DNA of 32,295 nt from an uncultured Acetobacteraceae bacterium (GCA_903918195.1 CAIXDS010000306.1:1-32295); one strand, 5' to 3'. Shown: positions 8,202 to 16,499, counted from the stretch's first letter. The notes: a model not told the origin generated them from the sequence alone. A program made the numbers and translations.

Positions 8202-9164
8202 CTACGCAGCCGCTCCGGTGTTCGCCTTCTTTTCGGCCGGACTGGGGCCGGTGCCTTTGAGGCGAACAAACTGCTGCAGCGTGTCGAACCAGAACGGCGC
8301 CCCGAACAGCGTCGCCAGAGCGGTGATGATCCAGCCCGAAATGCGCGTCCAATCCCAGCACCAAGGAGATCGCCGGAAGAACGTGCCGATCGACATCGTC
8401 GTGGCAGGCGTCGTGTCGGCGACAATTGGCCAGCCGATCGGCAAAGTGTGCAGCTCATTGAGCACGTCCGAAACATTGGGATTTTCTTTAATCTCAGCAA
8501 TGAATTTGGTGTCAATCGGCCGCTGCCAGAGCGACTGCACAATATCGATTGCGCTAATGTTTAGCAAAATCGCCAATAAAAACGCGAAAATGAACGCCCA
8601 GGCCTGCGACCATCTCTTGTAGGAACCGCTAACCCGATCCATTGAATGGTCAAACCACGACGAAAGTTCTTTGCGAACCTTGTCTTCCTCGCCTTTAGCC
8701 CGATCAATAATACCGTGCATCATATTTTTGAGTTGGTCATTGCCGGCCAGTCTCGCTTCGACTGCCTGCTTCAGGGCGGCGGCAGGCCCTGGCGAGGCAG
8801 CAAACCATGGGGTGGCAACAGGCCCTGGCGCGTCATTATGTATTTTGAGAATGTCGAGCAGCGCGGCGGCGAATTGATCCGGCTCGATATAGGCTGGCCC
8901 GTTCACCCATCGCGCCCGCCACGACGCGGAAGAAGCGTTCGTGCCATCGCCGAGCGGGTTTATCAGACCGTGCTTGTAAACCTCCCTTGCCAGTGCATCG
9001 AAGTTCGGATCGTTGAGCAGATCCTTGATACCCTGGTACAGCGTGTGCGCCCGCCATTTCAGAATGGAGGACAGGATTTCCGTCACCGACCCGGCGGCGA
9101 GGCTTACCGCAAGAAACGTAAAGATCAGTCCCAGGGCCAGGTCGAGAATGCCACTGCTCAACAT
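8202..9164 (-). CDS. Hypothetical membrane protein, lower G+C
   Basis: A 320-residue protein with a hydrophobic helix at about 7-28, a second at about 186-211 and a third near 275-298, separated by a mostly helical soluble domain of about 150 residues. Membrane proteins of this layout (N-terminal helix, long soluble insert, C-terminal helices) recur in proteobacteria, but I know no function for them. Its base composition is visibly lower in G+C than its neighbours, and it is flanked upstream by an AT-rich tract, which suggests transfer from outside. The ATG at 9164 has GGGAG upstream. A perfect FNR-type box and a -10 element lie just upstream, so expression probably responds to oxygen or nitric oxide. 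It is monocistronic. Confidence 0.8.
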   Translation of the reverse strand: MLSSGILDLALGLIFTFLAVSLAAGSVTEILSSILKWRAHTLYQGIKDLLNDPNFDALAREVYKHGLINPLGDGTNASSASWRARWVNGPAYIEPDQFAAALLDILKIHNDAPGPVATPWFAASPGPAAALKQAVEARLAGNDQLKNMMHGIIDRAKGEEDKVRKELSSWFDHSMDRVSGSYKRWSQAWAFIFAFLLAILLNISAIDIVQSLWQRPIDTKFIAEIKENPNVSDVLNELHTLPIGWPIVADTTPATTMSIGTFFRRSPWCWDWTRISGWIITALATLFGAPFWFDTLQQFVRLKGTGPSPAEKKANTGAAA

Positions 9165-9187
9165 GCCTGCTCACTCCCAGAGCAGCA

Positions 9188-9193
9188 TTTATA
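9188..9193 (-). promoter_or_regulatory. Candidate -10 element for the membrane-protein gene
   Basis: On the minus strand the sequence reads TATAAA. It would place the start of transcription near 9181, leaving a leader of about 17 bases that includes the GGGAG ribosome-binding site. No good -35 hexamer lies at normal spacing; an activator bound at 9216-9233 would stand in for it. Confidence 0.5.
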
Positions 9194-9215
9194 GTGATTG
9201 GCAGGCAGACCAACG

Positions 9216-9233
9216 CATTGATCTGGATCAATG
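9216..9233. promoter_or_regulatory. Perfect FNR/Anr-type box (TTGAT-N4-ATCAA)
   Basis: TTGATCTGGATCAA at 9218-9231 matches the CRP/FNR-family consensus exactly, and the palindrome extends by two more bases on each side. Its centre (9224.5) is about 43 bases upstream of the start predicted from the TATAAA at 9188-9193, close to the -41.5 spacing of class II FNR-activated promoters. The only gene it can serve in this layout is the membrane protein ending at 8202. Confidence 0.62.
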
Positions 9234-9340
9234 AAATAATTTTGATTACAAAAATACAGCTAGTAAAATCACATATTCATAGATAATATTGCATTTCCCA
9301 AAATAATCCAACAATCCTTTACCCGTATCTCGATCAAAAT
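9234..9340. other. AT-rich intergenic tract
   Basis: This stretch is far richer in A and T than the rest of the window. It lies between the FNR box and the end of the O-methyltransferase gene. It codes for nothing I can see. Together with the low G+C gene beside it, it suggests a segment acquired by transfer, although no integrase or repeats mark its ends. Confidence 0.5.
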
Positions 9341-9386
9341 GCAGCCCACGGGCGGCGACGGCCTCCGTCACCGCCCCCGCCCGCGC

Positions 9387-10388
9387 TCAGCTATGAAACT
9401 CCACCATGCTCTGCGGCGACGGCGGCAGCTTCGTGATCGAGACGCCGCGATACCCGGCATCGCGCGCCATCGCCGCAAAATCCGCACCCGTAAACGCATC
9501 CCCATGCTGCGTCGTCGCCAGCATCACGAAAGCAAACCGGGCCGCCAGCGGTGGCGAAATGCGGTCCTCGTTCGGCACGAACTCGACCGCCACAACCCGG
9601 CCCGCCGGTGCCAGACTTCCGCGCGCCTTCCGCAACAGCCCCACGTTGGTCTCGTGATCAAAATGGTGCAGGAAATTCGTCAGCAGGATCAGGTCGTAGC
9701 CGCTGTCCCACGCGGTCTCGAACGCACTCCCCGTCAGCGTGCGGTGCCGCTGCGCAACCCCGGCGCGGGCGGCGTTCTCCCGCGTCACTTCCAGCACATG
9801 CTCCCAGTCCAGCGCCGTGACCTCGGCCTCGGGCACCGCCTTGGCGATCGTAATGCCGAACATGCCGCTGCCCGCGGCGATGTCCAGGATATAGCGCGGC
9901 CGCGGCACCCAGCCGCCGACCTGGCTGGCCACCGCCGCCGCCACAACGCTGGCGAAAGGCACCATCGCACGGGCGAAAATCCCCCAGATCGGATTGTTCG
10001 GCGCCATGTTGGCCACCCCCGCCGTGCCGCCCTGGCGCACATAGGCAACCGGATCGTCAAGAAACATCCGGTACAATTCGGGTGCGGCCAGAAAATCGAC
10101 GATACTCGACATGTCGCCGGGCGAATCACGGGTGATGAACTGCGCCGTCGATGGCGTCAGCGAATAAGCCGCGCCGCTCTTCTCCAGGAAACCGAGGATC
10201 GTCAGATAATCGCACAGAATGCGCAGCCCGCGCGGCGACGCCCCGCTCCGCTCCGCCAGGGCTTCCGCCGTCCGGGCGCCGGCGTCGATCATCGTGAACA
10301 GGTCCAGTTCGACCGCCGCCTTGATCGCCGCGGTCTTCTGAAAAGCCTGCACGGTATCAACAAACAGATCCGGGCTGATGTCGGTCAT
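9387..10388 (-). CDS. SAM-dependent O-methyltransferase with N-terminal dimerisation domain
   Basis: A 333-residue class I methyltransferase of the two-domain small-molecule O-methyltransferase type. The N-terminal part (about 1-100) is a winged-helix dimerisation domain (AAIKAAVELDLF, LAERSGASPRGLRILCDYL). The C-terminal Rossmann domain carries the SAM motif DIAAGSG at 169-175, ALDWEHVLE as motif II, and NFLHHFDHE, with His241 or His242 as the candidate catalytic base. Relatives methylate hydroxyl groups of carotenoids, phenolics or polyketides; the substrate here is unknown. The ATG at 10388 has GGGGGAGA upstream. It is the last gene of a minus-strand series, 115 bases after the GNAT gene. 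Confidence 0.88.
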   Translation of the reverse strand: MTDISPDLFVDTVQAFQKTAAIKAAVELDLFTMIDAGARTAEALAERSGASPRGLRILCDYLTILGFLEKSGAAYSLTPSTAQFITRDSPGDMSSIVDFLAAPELYRMFLDDPVAYVRQGGTAGVANMAPNNPIWGIFARAMVPFASVVAAAVASQVGGWVPRPRYILDIAAGSGMFGITIAKAVPEAEVTALDWEHVLEVTRENAARAGVAQRHRTLTGSAFETAWDSGYDLILLTNFLHHFDHETNVGLLRKARGSLAPAGRVVAVEFVPNEDRISPPLAARFAFVMLATTQHGDAFTGADFAAMARDAGYRGVSITKLPPSPQSMVEFHS

Positions 10389-10471
10389 TGTATGTTTCTC
10401 CCCCGTCTTTTTGCGGAAGTATTAGGGTCCTCAGGCCGGGCACCCCACAACAGTTATTTTTGTAATTTGCA

Positions 10472-10499
10472 CCCCAGTGCTTGCGCCCCAATGCTTGCG
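10472..10499. repeat. 14-bp tandem duplication
   Basis: CCCCAGTGCTTGCG is followed immediately by CCCCAATGCTTGCG, two 14-base units with one difference. It lies just after the stop of the GNAT gene and before the O-methyltransferase gene. It may be a simple slippage duplication. Confidence 0.7.
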
Positions 10500-10503
10500 T
10501 CGC

Positions 10504-11184
10504 CTACCCCAGCCCCTCCCGGATGCTCGCCAGTCCCTGCAACGCCGTGCCATCCGCCGCGAAATTCGCCGGATCGAGCCACGCCAGCACCGCATCCCGG
10601 CACCTCGGCCACTCGTCGCCGACAATACTGTACCAGTCGGTCTCGCGCAGCCGCCCCTTCACCACCATGTGCGCCCGGTGCCGCCCCTCATACACAAAGC
10701 CCAGCCGCCCGGCCGCCCGCCGCGAGGGCTCGTTCAGCGCATTGCACTTCCACACCAGCCGGCGATACCCAAGATCGTCAGCCGCCAGACGCAACACCAG
10801 GAACATCGCCTCGGTGGCCGCACGGGTGCGCTGCATCACCGGCGCGAACCAGATATTGCCGAGTTCAATGGCGGCATTCTTCGGCTGGATGTCCATCAGC
10901 GACAGCCATCCCGACACCATGCCAGTGGCCACCGGCCGCACCGCCCAGACCATCGGATCATGCGTGCTGGCAAAATCCCCGACAAAACGCGCCATCGCCT
11001 CCGGCGACGGAAACGGGCCGTAACCCATATACGCCCAGGACTCGTCGCCCCCCTGCGCGGCCCGCCACAAATCGGCAGCATGCCTTGGGTGCAGCGGCTC
11101 CAGCGCCACCGTGCGGCCGGTGATCCTTGTGCGCACCGGTAACGGGCGGGGCGTGGTGTCTACCTCGGGGCCTAATTCGGTCAA
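10504..11184 (-). CDS. GNAT family N-acetyltransferase (RimJ/RimL type)
   Basis: A 226-residue GNAT protein. The acetyl-CoA loop appears as MQRTRAATEA (about 117-126), followed by the LxWxCNALNEPSRRAAGRLGF region (about 143-163) seen in RimJ/RimL-like acetyltransferases that modify protein N-termini or small amines. The start is decided by signals: TTG at 11184 has GGAGAA about eight bases upstream and gives the family-like N-terminus LTELGPEVDT. The only upstream in-frame ATG (11262) would translate the intergenic repeat and is not credible. The gene follows the nitrile-hydratase-type alpha gene with a 78-bp gap occupied by a double hairpin, which may lower its readthrough expression. The substrate is unknown. 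Confidence 0.87.
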   Translation of the reverse strand: MTELGPEVDTTPRPLPVRTRITGRTVALEPLHPRHAADLWRAAQGGDESWAYMGYGPFPSPEAMARFVGDFASTHDPMVWAVRPVATGMVSGWLSLMDIQPKNAAIELGNIWFAPVMQRTRAATEAMFLVLRLAADDLGYRRLVWKCNALNEPSRRAAGRLGFVYEGRHRAHMVVKGRLRETDWYSIVGDEWPRCRDAVLAWLDPANFAADGTALQGLASIREGLG

Positions 11185-11207
11185 CCAAACTTCTCCAAAA
11201 GATAAGT

Positions 11208-11260
11208 AAGGCCAGGGCTCTGCCCTGGACCCGCCAAGGGGCAGTGGCCCCTTGGAACCC
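11208..11260. repeat. Double-hairpin intergenic repeat (copy B)
   Basis: Hairpin 1 is CCAGGGC-TCT-GCCCTGG at 11212-11228. Hairpin 2 has arms CCAAGGGGC (11234-11242) and GCCCCTTGG (11247-11255) around the loop AGTG. Both stems are perfect. The element fills the gap between the nitrile-hydratase-type alpha gene and the GNAT gene, so it may attenuate transcription or protect the upstream mRNA end. It belongs to the same family as copies A, C and D. Confidence 0.85.
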
Positions 11261-11262
11261 AT

Positions 11263-11844
11263 TCACGAAGCAAGTGGAATTGTTACGCCTATCATGTCGC
11301 CTTCGCGGACGATGGCGGCCAGTTTTGCCTCGCTCCAGCCGGCGGTCGCCGCCGGGCGCAGCGGCAACACCATCCAACGATAATCCGCGGTGCTGTCCAC
11401 CACCGTCAGCTTCACCCCCGCCGGCAGCACCGTGCCCCACTCCAGCAGCAACCCGCGCGGATCACGCACGGCGCGCGCACGATACGACGCCGATTTGTAC
11501 CAGAACGGCGGATAGCCCAGCACTGCCCTGGGATAACAGGAGCACAGCGTGCACACCACCAGATGATGCGCCTCCGGCCGGTCCTCCAGCACCCCGAGTG
11601 GCGGCAGCCCACGCATCGGTATCCCCAGCGATTCGGCCGCCCTGGTGCCATCTTCCAGCATCAGCGCGCGAAACGCCGGATCGGTCCACGCCTTCGCCAC
11701 CATGCGCGCCCCCTGCGCCGGGCTGGCCTCGTCGGTCGAGCGGATCTGCCCGGCAATCTCCTCGGGTCCGGCAATGCCCTTGGCCGCCAGCACCGCCCGC
11801 AGCGCCGCCAGCAGATTCACGCTGTCGGCCGCCAGCACACTCAT
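11263..11844 (-). CDS. Nitrile hydratase alpha / thiocyanate hydrolase gamma-type subunit, metal-binding
   Basis: A 193-residue metal-binding chain of the nitrile hydratase (NHase) superfamily. VCTLCSCYP at 97-105 is the metal claw: Cys98, Cys101 and Cys103 hold a non-corrin cobalt or an iron, with two cysteines normally oxidised to sulfinic and sulfenic acid. Thr99 favours the cobalt type. The following WYKSASYRARAVRDPRG and the MIGVTIP C-terminus are typical. From memory, NHases usually have Trp where this has Arg106 (CYPR), and thiocyanate hydrolase gamma has Arg, so a thiocyanate-type role is possible. The ATG at 11844 overlaps the preceding stop by four bases (ATGA), the last link of a three-gene coupled set. 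Substrate (nitrile, thiocyanate or other) is undecided. Confidence 0.88.
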   Translation of the reverse strand: MSVLAADSVNLLAALRAVLAAKGIAGPEEIAGQIRSTDEASPAQGARMVAKAWTDPAFRALMLEDGTRAAESLGIPMRGLPPLGVLEDRPEAHHLVVCTLCSCYPRAVLGYPPFWYKSASYRARAVRDPRGLLLEWGTVLPAGVKLTVVDSTADYRWMVLPLRPAATAGWSEAKLAAIVREGDMIGVTIPLAS

Positions 11845-12128
11845 GGCGTCACCACCTCCAGCCAATGCCCGAATACCTCCACCAGCAGCGCATCGCCCGC
11901 CGCCCCCTCGCCCCAGATGCCCGGCTGGTCGAACCGCACATGATACAGCGGGCGCAATGGCGCCGGGCGGGCGAAGGCCAGGTCCTCCGGATTGGCAAAA
12001 TCGCCCAGATGCCGCACCAGCGTTCCGCACTCGCCGCGCACATAATGCGGCGTGCGGATATGGCAGGGGCCGCGAATCTCCGGCCAGTCATCCTTCACCC
12101 GCACCTTCGTGCCGGGGGCCAGACTCAT
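11841..12128 (-). CDS. Nitrile hydratase beta C-terminal half / thiocyanate hydrolase alpha-like subunit
   Basis: A 95-residue protein matching the SH3-like C-terminal half of NHase beta. It begins MSLAPGTKVRVKDDWPE, then HIRTPHYVRGECGTLVRHLG, where the Arg of YVRG corresponds to a beta arginine that contacts the oxidised claw cysteines. It then has YHVRFDQPGIWGE and a closing HWLEVV. In ordinary NHase this is fused to the N-terminal half; here it is a separate gene, as in thiocyanate hydrolase and other three-subunit relatives. Its ATG overlaps the upstream stop and its stop overlaps the downstream ATG, each by four bases, so the three chains are probably made in fixed ratio. Confidence 0.85.
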   Translation of the reverse strand: MSLAPGTKVRVKDDWPEIRGPCHIRTPHYVRGECGTLVRHLGDFANPEDLAFARPAPLRPLYHVRFDQPGIWGEGAAGDALLVEVFGHWLEVVTP

Positions 12129-12469
12129 GGCGCGTCCGCCGGCAGGGCAACACGCAACTCCGCCTCGGTCAGCACGCCCTTGCGCAACAGCGTGTCGGTA
12201 ATCGCGCGCAGCCAGCGCTGGTAATACGACAGGCGGTGGTAATCGGCCTCCGGGATCGCCTCGATGGCGCGGCGCAGCTCGTCCACCGACATCACCTGCT
12301 TCGCCCCCAGGATTTGCCGGATGGCATCGACCTCCTTGTCGAACCCGGTCAATGCGTGCGGCTCGGTATCCACCGCCACGCACATGAATTTCGACACGCC
12401 GCCCAGATCGTGCATGGCGCGCGGCGTCGATTCCCGGGCAGTCGGCGGATGGGGCGCTTCCTGATTCAT
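12125..12469 (-). CDS. Nitrile hydratase beta N-terminal half / thiocyanate hydrolase beta-like subunit
   Basis: A 114-residue protein corresponding to the helical N-terminal half of NHase beta: MHDLGGVSKF at 19-28, then HALTGFDKEVDAIRQILG, and YYQRWLRAITDTLLRKGVLTEAEL near the end. The YYxRWL region carries an arginine expected to reach the active site. It is the first gene of the split three-subunit set (N-half, C-half, claw subunit), the order I recall as scnB-scnA-scnC for thiocyanate hydrolase. The ATG at 12469 has only a weak ribosome-binding site; Met19 is an alternative start. No separate NHase activator gene is visible next to it. Confidence 0.82.
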   Translation of the reverse strand: MNQEAPHPPTARESTPRAMHDLGGVSKFMCVAVDTEPHALTGFDKEVDAIRQILGAKQVMSVDELRRAIEAIPEADYHRLSYYQRWLRAITDTLLRKGVLTEAELRVALPADAP

Positions 12470-12502
12470 GCAGTCAGGATAACGCCGAAAGCCAGCCCAG
12501 CG

Positions 12503-13273
12503 CTAGTTCACCGCCTCGTCAGGATAGATGCCGTAGATCTCGCCGCGCTTCAGGAAGCCGCGGTAATCCCCCACCTGCACCTCGCACCAGGCGGCGTGCG
12601 CCTCGCAGGGGCGGATATGGCCGACCACGCCCGGCTTGAGCCGCGCGACCGGGCTGGACTCCTCCGCGGCCGAGCGGCGCAGCACCCGCTCCTCCCCCGT
12701 CACCACGAAGCTGCGCCGGCCGGTGAGCGTGGCCTGGTGCACCCAGCCCTTCACCCCGTCCTGGTCTTCGATCAGCCGCCAGCCTTCGAATTCGCGTTCG
12801 ATCTGCACCGGCAGTTCGCGGCGGTGGTACACCCATTCGATCGGATAGCGGGTGCCCGGCCCGCTGCGCATGTTCACCTCGTCGAAATGCAGGCTGGCCC
12901 AGCGCGGCAGCGGCAGGCCGGTACCGCCGACCTTGGGCGCTTCCGCCGGCGGCTTGGCCGGCGCGGCTGGCTTGGCAGGCTCCGGGCCGGCCGCTCCCCC
13001 GGCCGCCGCGGGAGGGGCTGCCTTGCCGGCGGCGCCCGGCTTCGCCGGGACCACCCTTTGGGCATGCGGGTTGCCCGGCGCCGACACCACCGGCGTCGCT
13101 GCCGGTTTGGCGGCCGGCTTGCCCGGCGCGTCGTGGCCGAGGGCCACTTTCGCCGGTGCCGGCGCGGCGGCCGCTGGCCGCTCAGACGCGGGCGGCTGCG
13201 TCTGAGCCATGGCGGATGGCGCAGCGGCCAGCGCCGCCGCGCAAACCGCCAGTGCGATGGACAAACCGTTCAT
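12503..13273 (-). CDS. Exported SH3-domain protein with Ala/Pro-rich linker
   Basis: A 256-residue protein with a signal peptide (residues 1 to about 23, ending AMAQ), a low-complexity Ala/Pro/Lys linker at about 25-115, and a C-terminal bacterial SH3 region at about 125-250. [16 protein letters not shown] marks the first SH3-like unit, and [19 protein letters not shown] the second. The linker would span periplasm or envelope, and SH3 domains of this type often bind cell-wall peptides, so an envelope role is likely. The ATG at 13273 precedes the signal sequence. It sits 46 bp after the DsrE-like gene and 33 bp before the split nitrile-hydratase-type genes on the same strand, so cotranscription is plausible, but a functional link is not evident. 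Confidence 0.85.
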   Translation of the reverse strand: MNGLSIALAVCAAALAAAPSAMAQTQPPASERPAAAAPAPAKVALGHDAPGKPAAKPAATPVVSAPGNPHAQRVVPAKPGAAGKAAPPAAAGGAAGPEPAKPAAPAKPPAEAPKVGGTGLPLPRWASLHFDEVNMRSGPGTRYPIEWVYHRRELPVQIEREFEGWRLIEDQDGVKGWVHQATLTGRRSFVVTGEERVLRRSAAEESSPVARLKPGVVGHIRPCEAHAAWCEVQVGDYRGFLKRGEIYGIYPDEAVN

Positions 13274-13319
13274 GCCGGCATCCGTGCCAACCCAGGACGC
13301 GCCGGGTCAAGCGGGAAGC

Positions 13320-13703
13320 TCACAGACTGAGCATCTGGCCCGCGCCGCAGGCCTCCAGGAAGGTCGCCACCCCGGCCACCTCCACGCTTGGCAACAGCAG
13401 TTCCGGCGCGATCGCATCGATCCGCAGGCCGGCCTCGCAGGCAACCAGCCGAACCCCGAGTTCCACCGCCGACTCGCGCAACTGGCCAATGCCGGCGACC
13501 CCGCGGGCGCGCACCGCCGCGTCACGCCCGGCCTCCTCCAGCCCCGACCAGTCCGTGCATAAGGCCCGACAGCCGGCACCGGTGGCGAACAGCACCACCG
13601 GCCGCCCCAGCGCCGCCGCGCCGGCGGCGAGGACAAAAGCGGTGTGGGCACGCTCGTGCGTGCCGGAAATCAGCAAAATTCCAAGCGGGTCAGATGATGC
13701 CAC
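13320..13703 (-). CDS. DsrE/DsrF-like family protein
   Basis: A 127-residue protein of the DsrE-like fold. It starts [39 protein letters not shown], the typical strand-helix-strand opening, and ends with a hydrophobic [16 protein letters not shown] segment. Family members relay or sense sulfur through cysteines; candidates here lie near residues 45, 49, 89 and 119. The start is GTG at 13703, with GGAGG upstream inside the preceding gene; the two overlap by 14 bases, so translation is coupled to the E1-like MoeB/ThiF gene. That coupling supports a shared sulfur-transfer role, though the partner carrier protein is not identified. Confidence 0.82.
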   Translation of the reverse strand: MASSDPLGILLISGTHERAHTAFVLAAGAAALGRPVVLFATGAGCRALCTDWSGLEEAGRDAAVRARGVAGIGQLRESAVELGVRLVACEAGLRIDAIAPELLLPSVEVAGVATFLEACGAGQMLSL

Positions 13704-14511
13704 AGGTCAAGCCCTCCGGGCTGGAATGAGCGGACAGATCGTGCAGCGTCGCATCCGGGCCACAGGCGGCGCAGTGCGGATCGGGGCGCAGGCGGACGGT
13801 GCGGAACCGGGTCGCCAGTGCGTCCCAGATCAGCAGCCGGCCGGCGAGGGTTTCGCCGATGCCGAGGATCTCCTTCAGCACCTCGGTCGCCTGCAGCGTA
13901 CCCATCACGCCGGTAACCGCCCCCAGCACGCCGGCCTCGCTGCAAGCCGGAACAATGCCGGGTGGCGGTGGTTCCGGATAGAGGCAGCGGTAGCACGGGC
14001 CGCCCGCATGCGGGCGAAACACGGAAAGTTGACCCTCGAAGCGCAGTACCGCGGCCGAAACCAGGGTGCGCCGCGCCAGTACGCACGCATCGGCAACAAG
14101 AAAACGGGTGGAAAAATTGTCGCTGCCGTCACAAACGATGTCATAGCCCGCCACCAGCGCCAGGGCGTTATCCGCCGTGAACCGCTGGCGATGCGTCTCC
14201 ACCCGGACATCGGGGTTCAGCGCGCCCGCCGCCGTGGCCGCAGAATCCACTTTCGCCACCCCGATCCGGCCCGTGGTGTGGACAATCTGGCGCTGCAGGT
14301 TGGACAGCTCCACCACATCGTCATCCACCACGCCGATCCGGCCCACCCCGGCCGCGGCGAGGTAGAGCACCAGCGGGCTGCCCAGGCCGCCGGCGCCCAC
14401 CACCAGCACGCTGGCCTCGCGCAGTTTCGCCTGGCCGGTGCCGCCGATTTCGGCCAGCAGGATGTGGCGGGAGTAGCGGATTATCTCGTCGTCGTTGAAA
14501 TCGAGGCGCAT
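13690..14511 (-). CDS. HesA/MoeB/ThiF family adenylyltransferase (E1-like)
   Basis: A 273-residue E1-like enzyme that adenylates the C-terminal Gly of a ubiquitin-like sulfur carrier (MoaD or ThiS type). VGAGGLGSP at 38-46 is the nucleotide-binding loop, Arg74 in LQRQ is the candidate arginine finger, and [10 protein letters not shown] at 127-136 holds the metal/ATP aspartates. Two CxxC pairs, Cys173/Cys176 and Cys247/Cys250, form the structural zinc site. Cys190 in PACSEAG is a candidate reactive cysteine. There is no C-terminal rhodanese domain. The ATG at 14511 gives the family start [15 protein letters not shown]. It could serve MoaD or the ThiS at 6876; the sequence does not decide. It opens the minus-strand series and diverges from queC. 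Confidence 0.9.
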   Translation of the reverse strand: MRLDFNDDEIIRYSRHILLAEIGGTGQAKLREASVLVVGAGGLGSPLVLYLAAAGVGRIGVVDDDVVELSNLQRQIVHTTGRIGVAKVDSAATAAGALNPDVRVETHRQRFTADNALALVAGYDIVCDGSDNFSTRFLVADACVLARRTLVSAAVLRFEGQLSVFRPHAGGPCYRCLYPEPPPPGIVPACSEAGVLGAVTGVMGTLQATEVLKEILGIGETLAGRLLIWDALATRFRTVRLRPDPHCAACGPDATLHDLSAHSSPEGLTCGII

Positions 14512-14574
14512 GGGTCCAGCATAGGCAAACATGGCCCTGCCACCGAGTCGCATTCACCGGACGCAAGGATTGTT

Positions 14575-15282
14575 ATGACCCATACCGATAATGCCCTGGT
14601 GCTGTTCTCCGGCGGCCAGGACTCCGCCACCTGCCTGGCCTGGGCGCTGGCGCGGTTTTCCCATGTCGAGACCGTGGGCTTCGCCTATGGCCAGCGCCAT
14701 GCCGTCGAGCTGGACTGCCGCGCCCCGGTGCGCGAGGGGCTGGCGGCGATGAAGGACTGGGGCGGCCGGCTCGGGCCGGACCACCTGGTGGACCTTGGCG
14801 CCTCGCTGGCCGGCATCGGCGCCACCGCGCTGACCACGGACGCCGAAATCACCATGACGGCGGAAGGGCTGCCCAGCACCTTCGTACCCGGCCGTAATCT
14901 GGTGTTTCTCACCTATGCGGCGGCGGTCGCCTACCGCCGCGGCCTGCGCCGCCTCGTCGCCGGCATGTGCGAGACCGACTATTCCGGCTATCCGGACTGC
15001 CGCGACGACACGCTGAAAGCCATGCAGATCGCCCTGAACCTCGGCATGCAGCGCCGCTTCGTGGTGGAGACGCCGCTGATGTGGGTGGACAAGGCGGGCA
15101 CCTGGGACCTCGCCGACTCGCTGGGCGGGCCGAAGCTGGTCGAGCTGATCGTGGAACGCACCCATAGCTGCTATCGCGGCGACCGCGCGAATCGGCACGA
15201 TTGGGGCTATGGCTGCGGCACCTGCCCGGCCTGCGATCTGCGCCAAGCCGGCTGGCGGCGTTGGCGGGAGGAACAAAGTTGA
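14575..15282 (+). CDS. queC: 7-cyano-7-deazaguanine (preQ0) synthase QueC
   Basis: A 235-residue ATP-dependent ligase that turns 7-carboxy-7-deazaguanine plus ammonia into preQ0, the precursor of queuosine in tRNA. SGGQDS at 12-17 is the PP-loop for ATP; FVPGRN at 103-108 and [11 protein letters not shown] at 132-142 are diagnostic. Cys199, Cys214, Cys217 and Cys220 form the zinc site. The ATG at 14575 has AAGGA six bases upstream. It looks like a canonical housekeeping QueC rather than a QueC-like defence protein. Unusually, queD and queE are not adjacent; instead the stop overlaps the TTG start of an SbcD/YhaO-type nuclease gene. Confidence 0.95.
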   Translation: MTHTDNALVLFSGGQDSATCLAWALARFSHVETVGFAYGQRHAVELDCRAPVREGLAAMKDWGGRLGPDHLVDLGASLAGIGATALTTDAEITMTAEGLPSTFVPGRNLVFLTYAAAVAYRRGLRRLVAGMCETDYSGYPDCRDDTLKAMQIALNLGMQRRFVVETPLMWVDKAGTWDLADSLGGPKLVELIVERTHSCYRGDRANRHDWGYGCGTCPACDLRQAGWRRWREEQS

Positions 15283-16499
15283 CCATCCGCTTCCTGCACG
15301 CAGCGGACATCCACCTCGACAGCCCGTTGCGCGGGCTGGAGGCTGAACTGGGCGCCCCGGTCGAGCTGATCCGCGGCGCCACCAGGCGCGCGCTCGGCCG
15401 GCTGGTGGACCTGGCGCTGGCGGAGGATGTCGATCTGCTGCTGATCGCCGGCGACATCTATGACGGCGACTGGCAGGATTTTGGCACCGGGCTGTTCTTC
15501 GCCGCCCAGATGGCGCGGCTGACCCGGGCGGGCAAGCCGGTGCTCGTCCTGCGCGGCAACCACGACGCGCAAAACCGCATTACCCGCACACTGCGCCTGC
15601 CCGAAGGGGTGCGGCTCCTCGACCACCGGCGGCCGGAGACGGTGGAATTGCCGGCGCTGCGGCTCGCCGTGCACGGTCAGAGTTTTGCCGAACAGGAGAT
15701 CACCGAGAACCTGGTGCGCGGCTATCCGCGGCCGGTCGCGGGCCTGTTCAACATCGGTATGCTGCATACCTGTCTCGAGCAGGTCGGCGGCCCGCATCCG
15801 CGCTATGCGGCCTGCAACCGCGCCGACCTGCTGGCGCTGGATTATGATTATTGGGCGCTGGGCCACATCCACACCCGCGACGTGGTGTGCGAAGCCCCCT
15901 GGATCGTCTTCCCCGGCAACCTGCAGGGCCGGCACATCAACGAGCCGGGCGCGAAAGGCGCGACGCTTGTCACCGTGCGCGAGGGCCGCGTCGTTTCGGC
16001 CGAGCACCGCACGGTGGACGATTTCCGCTGGGCGCGGGTGACCGCCGACGTGACCGGATGCGACACCGAGGCGGCGGCCCTGGCCCAGGTGCAGCCCGCC
16101 CTGGAAGCGGCGCTGGACGCGGCCGAGGGGCGCGGTCTGGCCGTGCGCGTCACCCTGGAAGGTTCGACCATCCTGTATGGCGCCCTGGCGTCGGCGGGGC
16201 TGAAGGAAAAAATCCTCAACGAAGCCCGCCAGCTCTCCCCGCTGCTATGGATCGAGGGGGTGGAACTGCGAACCCGCCCGCGGCACCCGCCGCTGCAGGA
16301 TCGCTGCGACGCGCTCGGCGCGCTGGCGCGGCGCATCGAGGCTTGCGCCGACGCCCCACCCGATGACCTGCTGGGCGAATGGCCATCGCAATTGCTGGGA
16401 AAACTGCCGCCGCTGCCGGAGAACCATCCGCTCAACGACCCCAAAACGGTGCTGGCGCGCGCCCGCGACCTGCTGCTGGCGCGACTGGCGGAGGGCTGA
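15279..16499 (+). CDS. SbcD/YhaO-type DNA repair nuclease (Mre11 family metallophosphoesterase)
   Basis: A 406-residue calcineurin-like phosphoesterase related to SbcD, Mre11 and YhaO, expected to be the two-metal nuclease partner of the ATPase that follows. Metal ligands are visible: HAADIHLD (Asp10, His12), AGDIYD (Asp59), RGNHD (Asn94, His95), a GMLHT His, and GHIH. The C-terminal third holds the capping and ATPase-binding region. The start is TTG at 15279, with GGAGG upstream; it overlaps the queC stop (TTGA), so translation is coupled. An ATG 78 bases earlier would lie in queC without family-like residues. The stop abuts the next ATG directly. Confidence 0.92.
   Translation: MTIRFLHAADIHLDSPLRGLEAELGAPVELIRGATRRALGRLVDLALAEDVDLLLIAGDIYDGDWQDFGTGLFFAAQMARLTRAGKPVLVLRGNHDAQNRITRTLRLPEGVRLLDHRRPETVELPALRLAVHGQSFAEQEITENLVRGYPRPVAGLFNIGMLHTCLEQVGGPHPRYAACNRADLLALDYDYWALGHIHTRDVVCEAPWIVFPGNLQGRHINEPGAKGATLVTVREGRVVSAEHRTVDDFRWARVTADVTGCDTEAAALAQVQPALEAALDAAEGRGLAVRVTLEGSTILYGALASAGLKEKILNEARQLSPLLWIEGVELRTRPRHPPLQDRCDALGALARRIEACADAPPDDLLGEWPSQLLGKLPPLPENHPLNDPKTVLARARDLLLARLAEG

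Noticed and set aside
11185..11262. ATG at 11262 as the start of the GNAT gene
   Set aside because: It would translate the double-hairpin repeat into protein; the TTG at 11184 has a good ribosome-binding site and a family-like N-terminus.
14575..15282. QueC-like member of an antiphage (Qat-type) system
   Set aside because: All canonical QueC motifs and the zinc cysteines are intact, and no QatA-, QatB- or TatD-like partner is adjacent.
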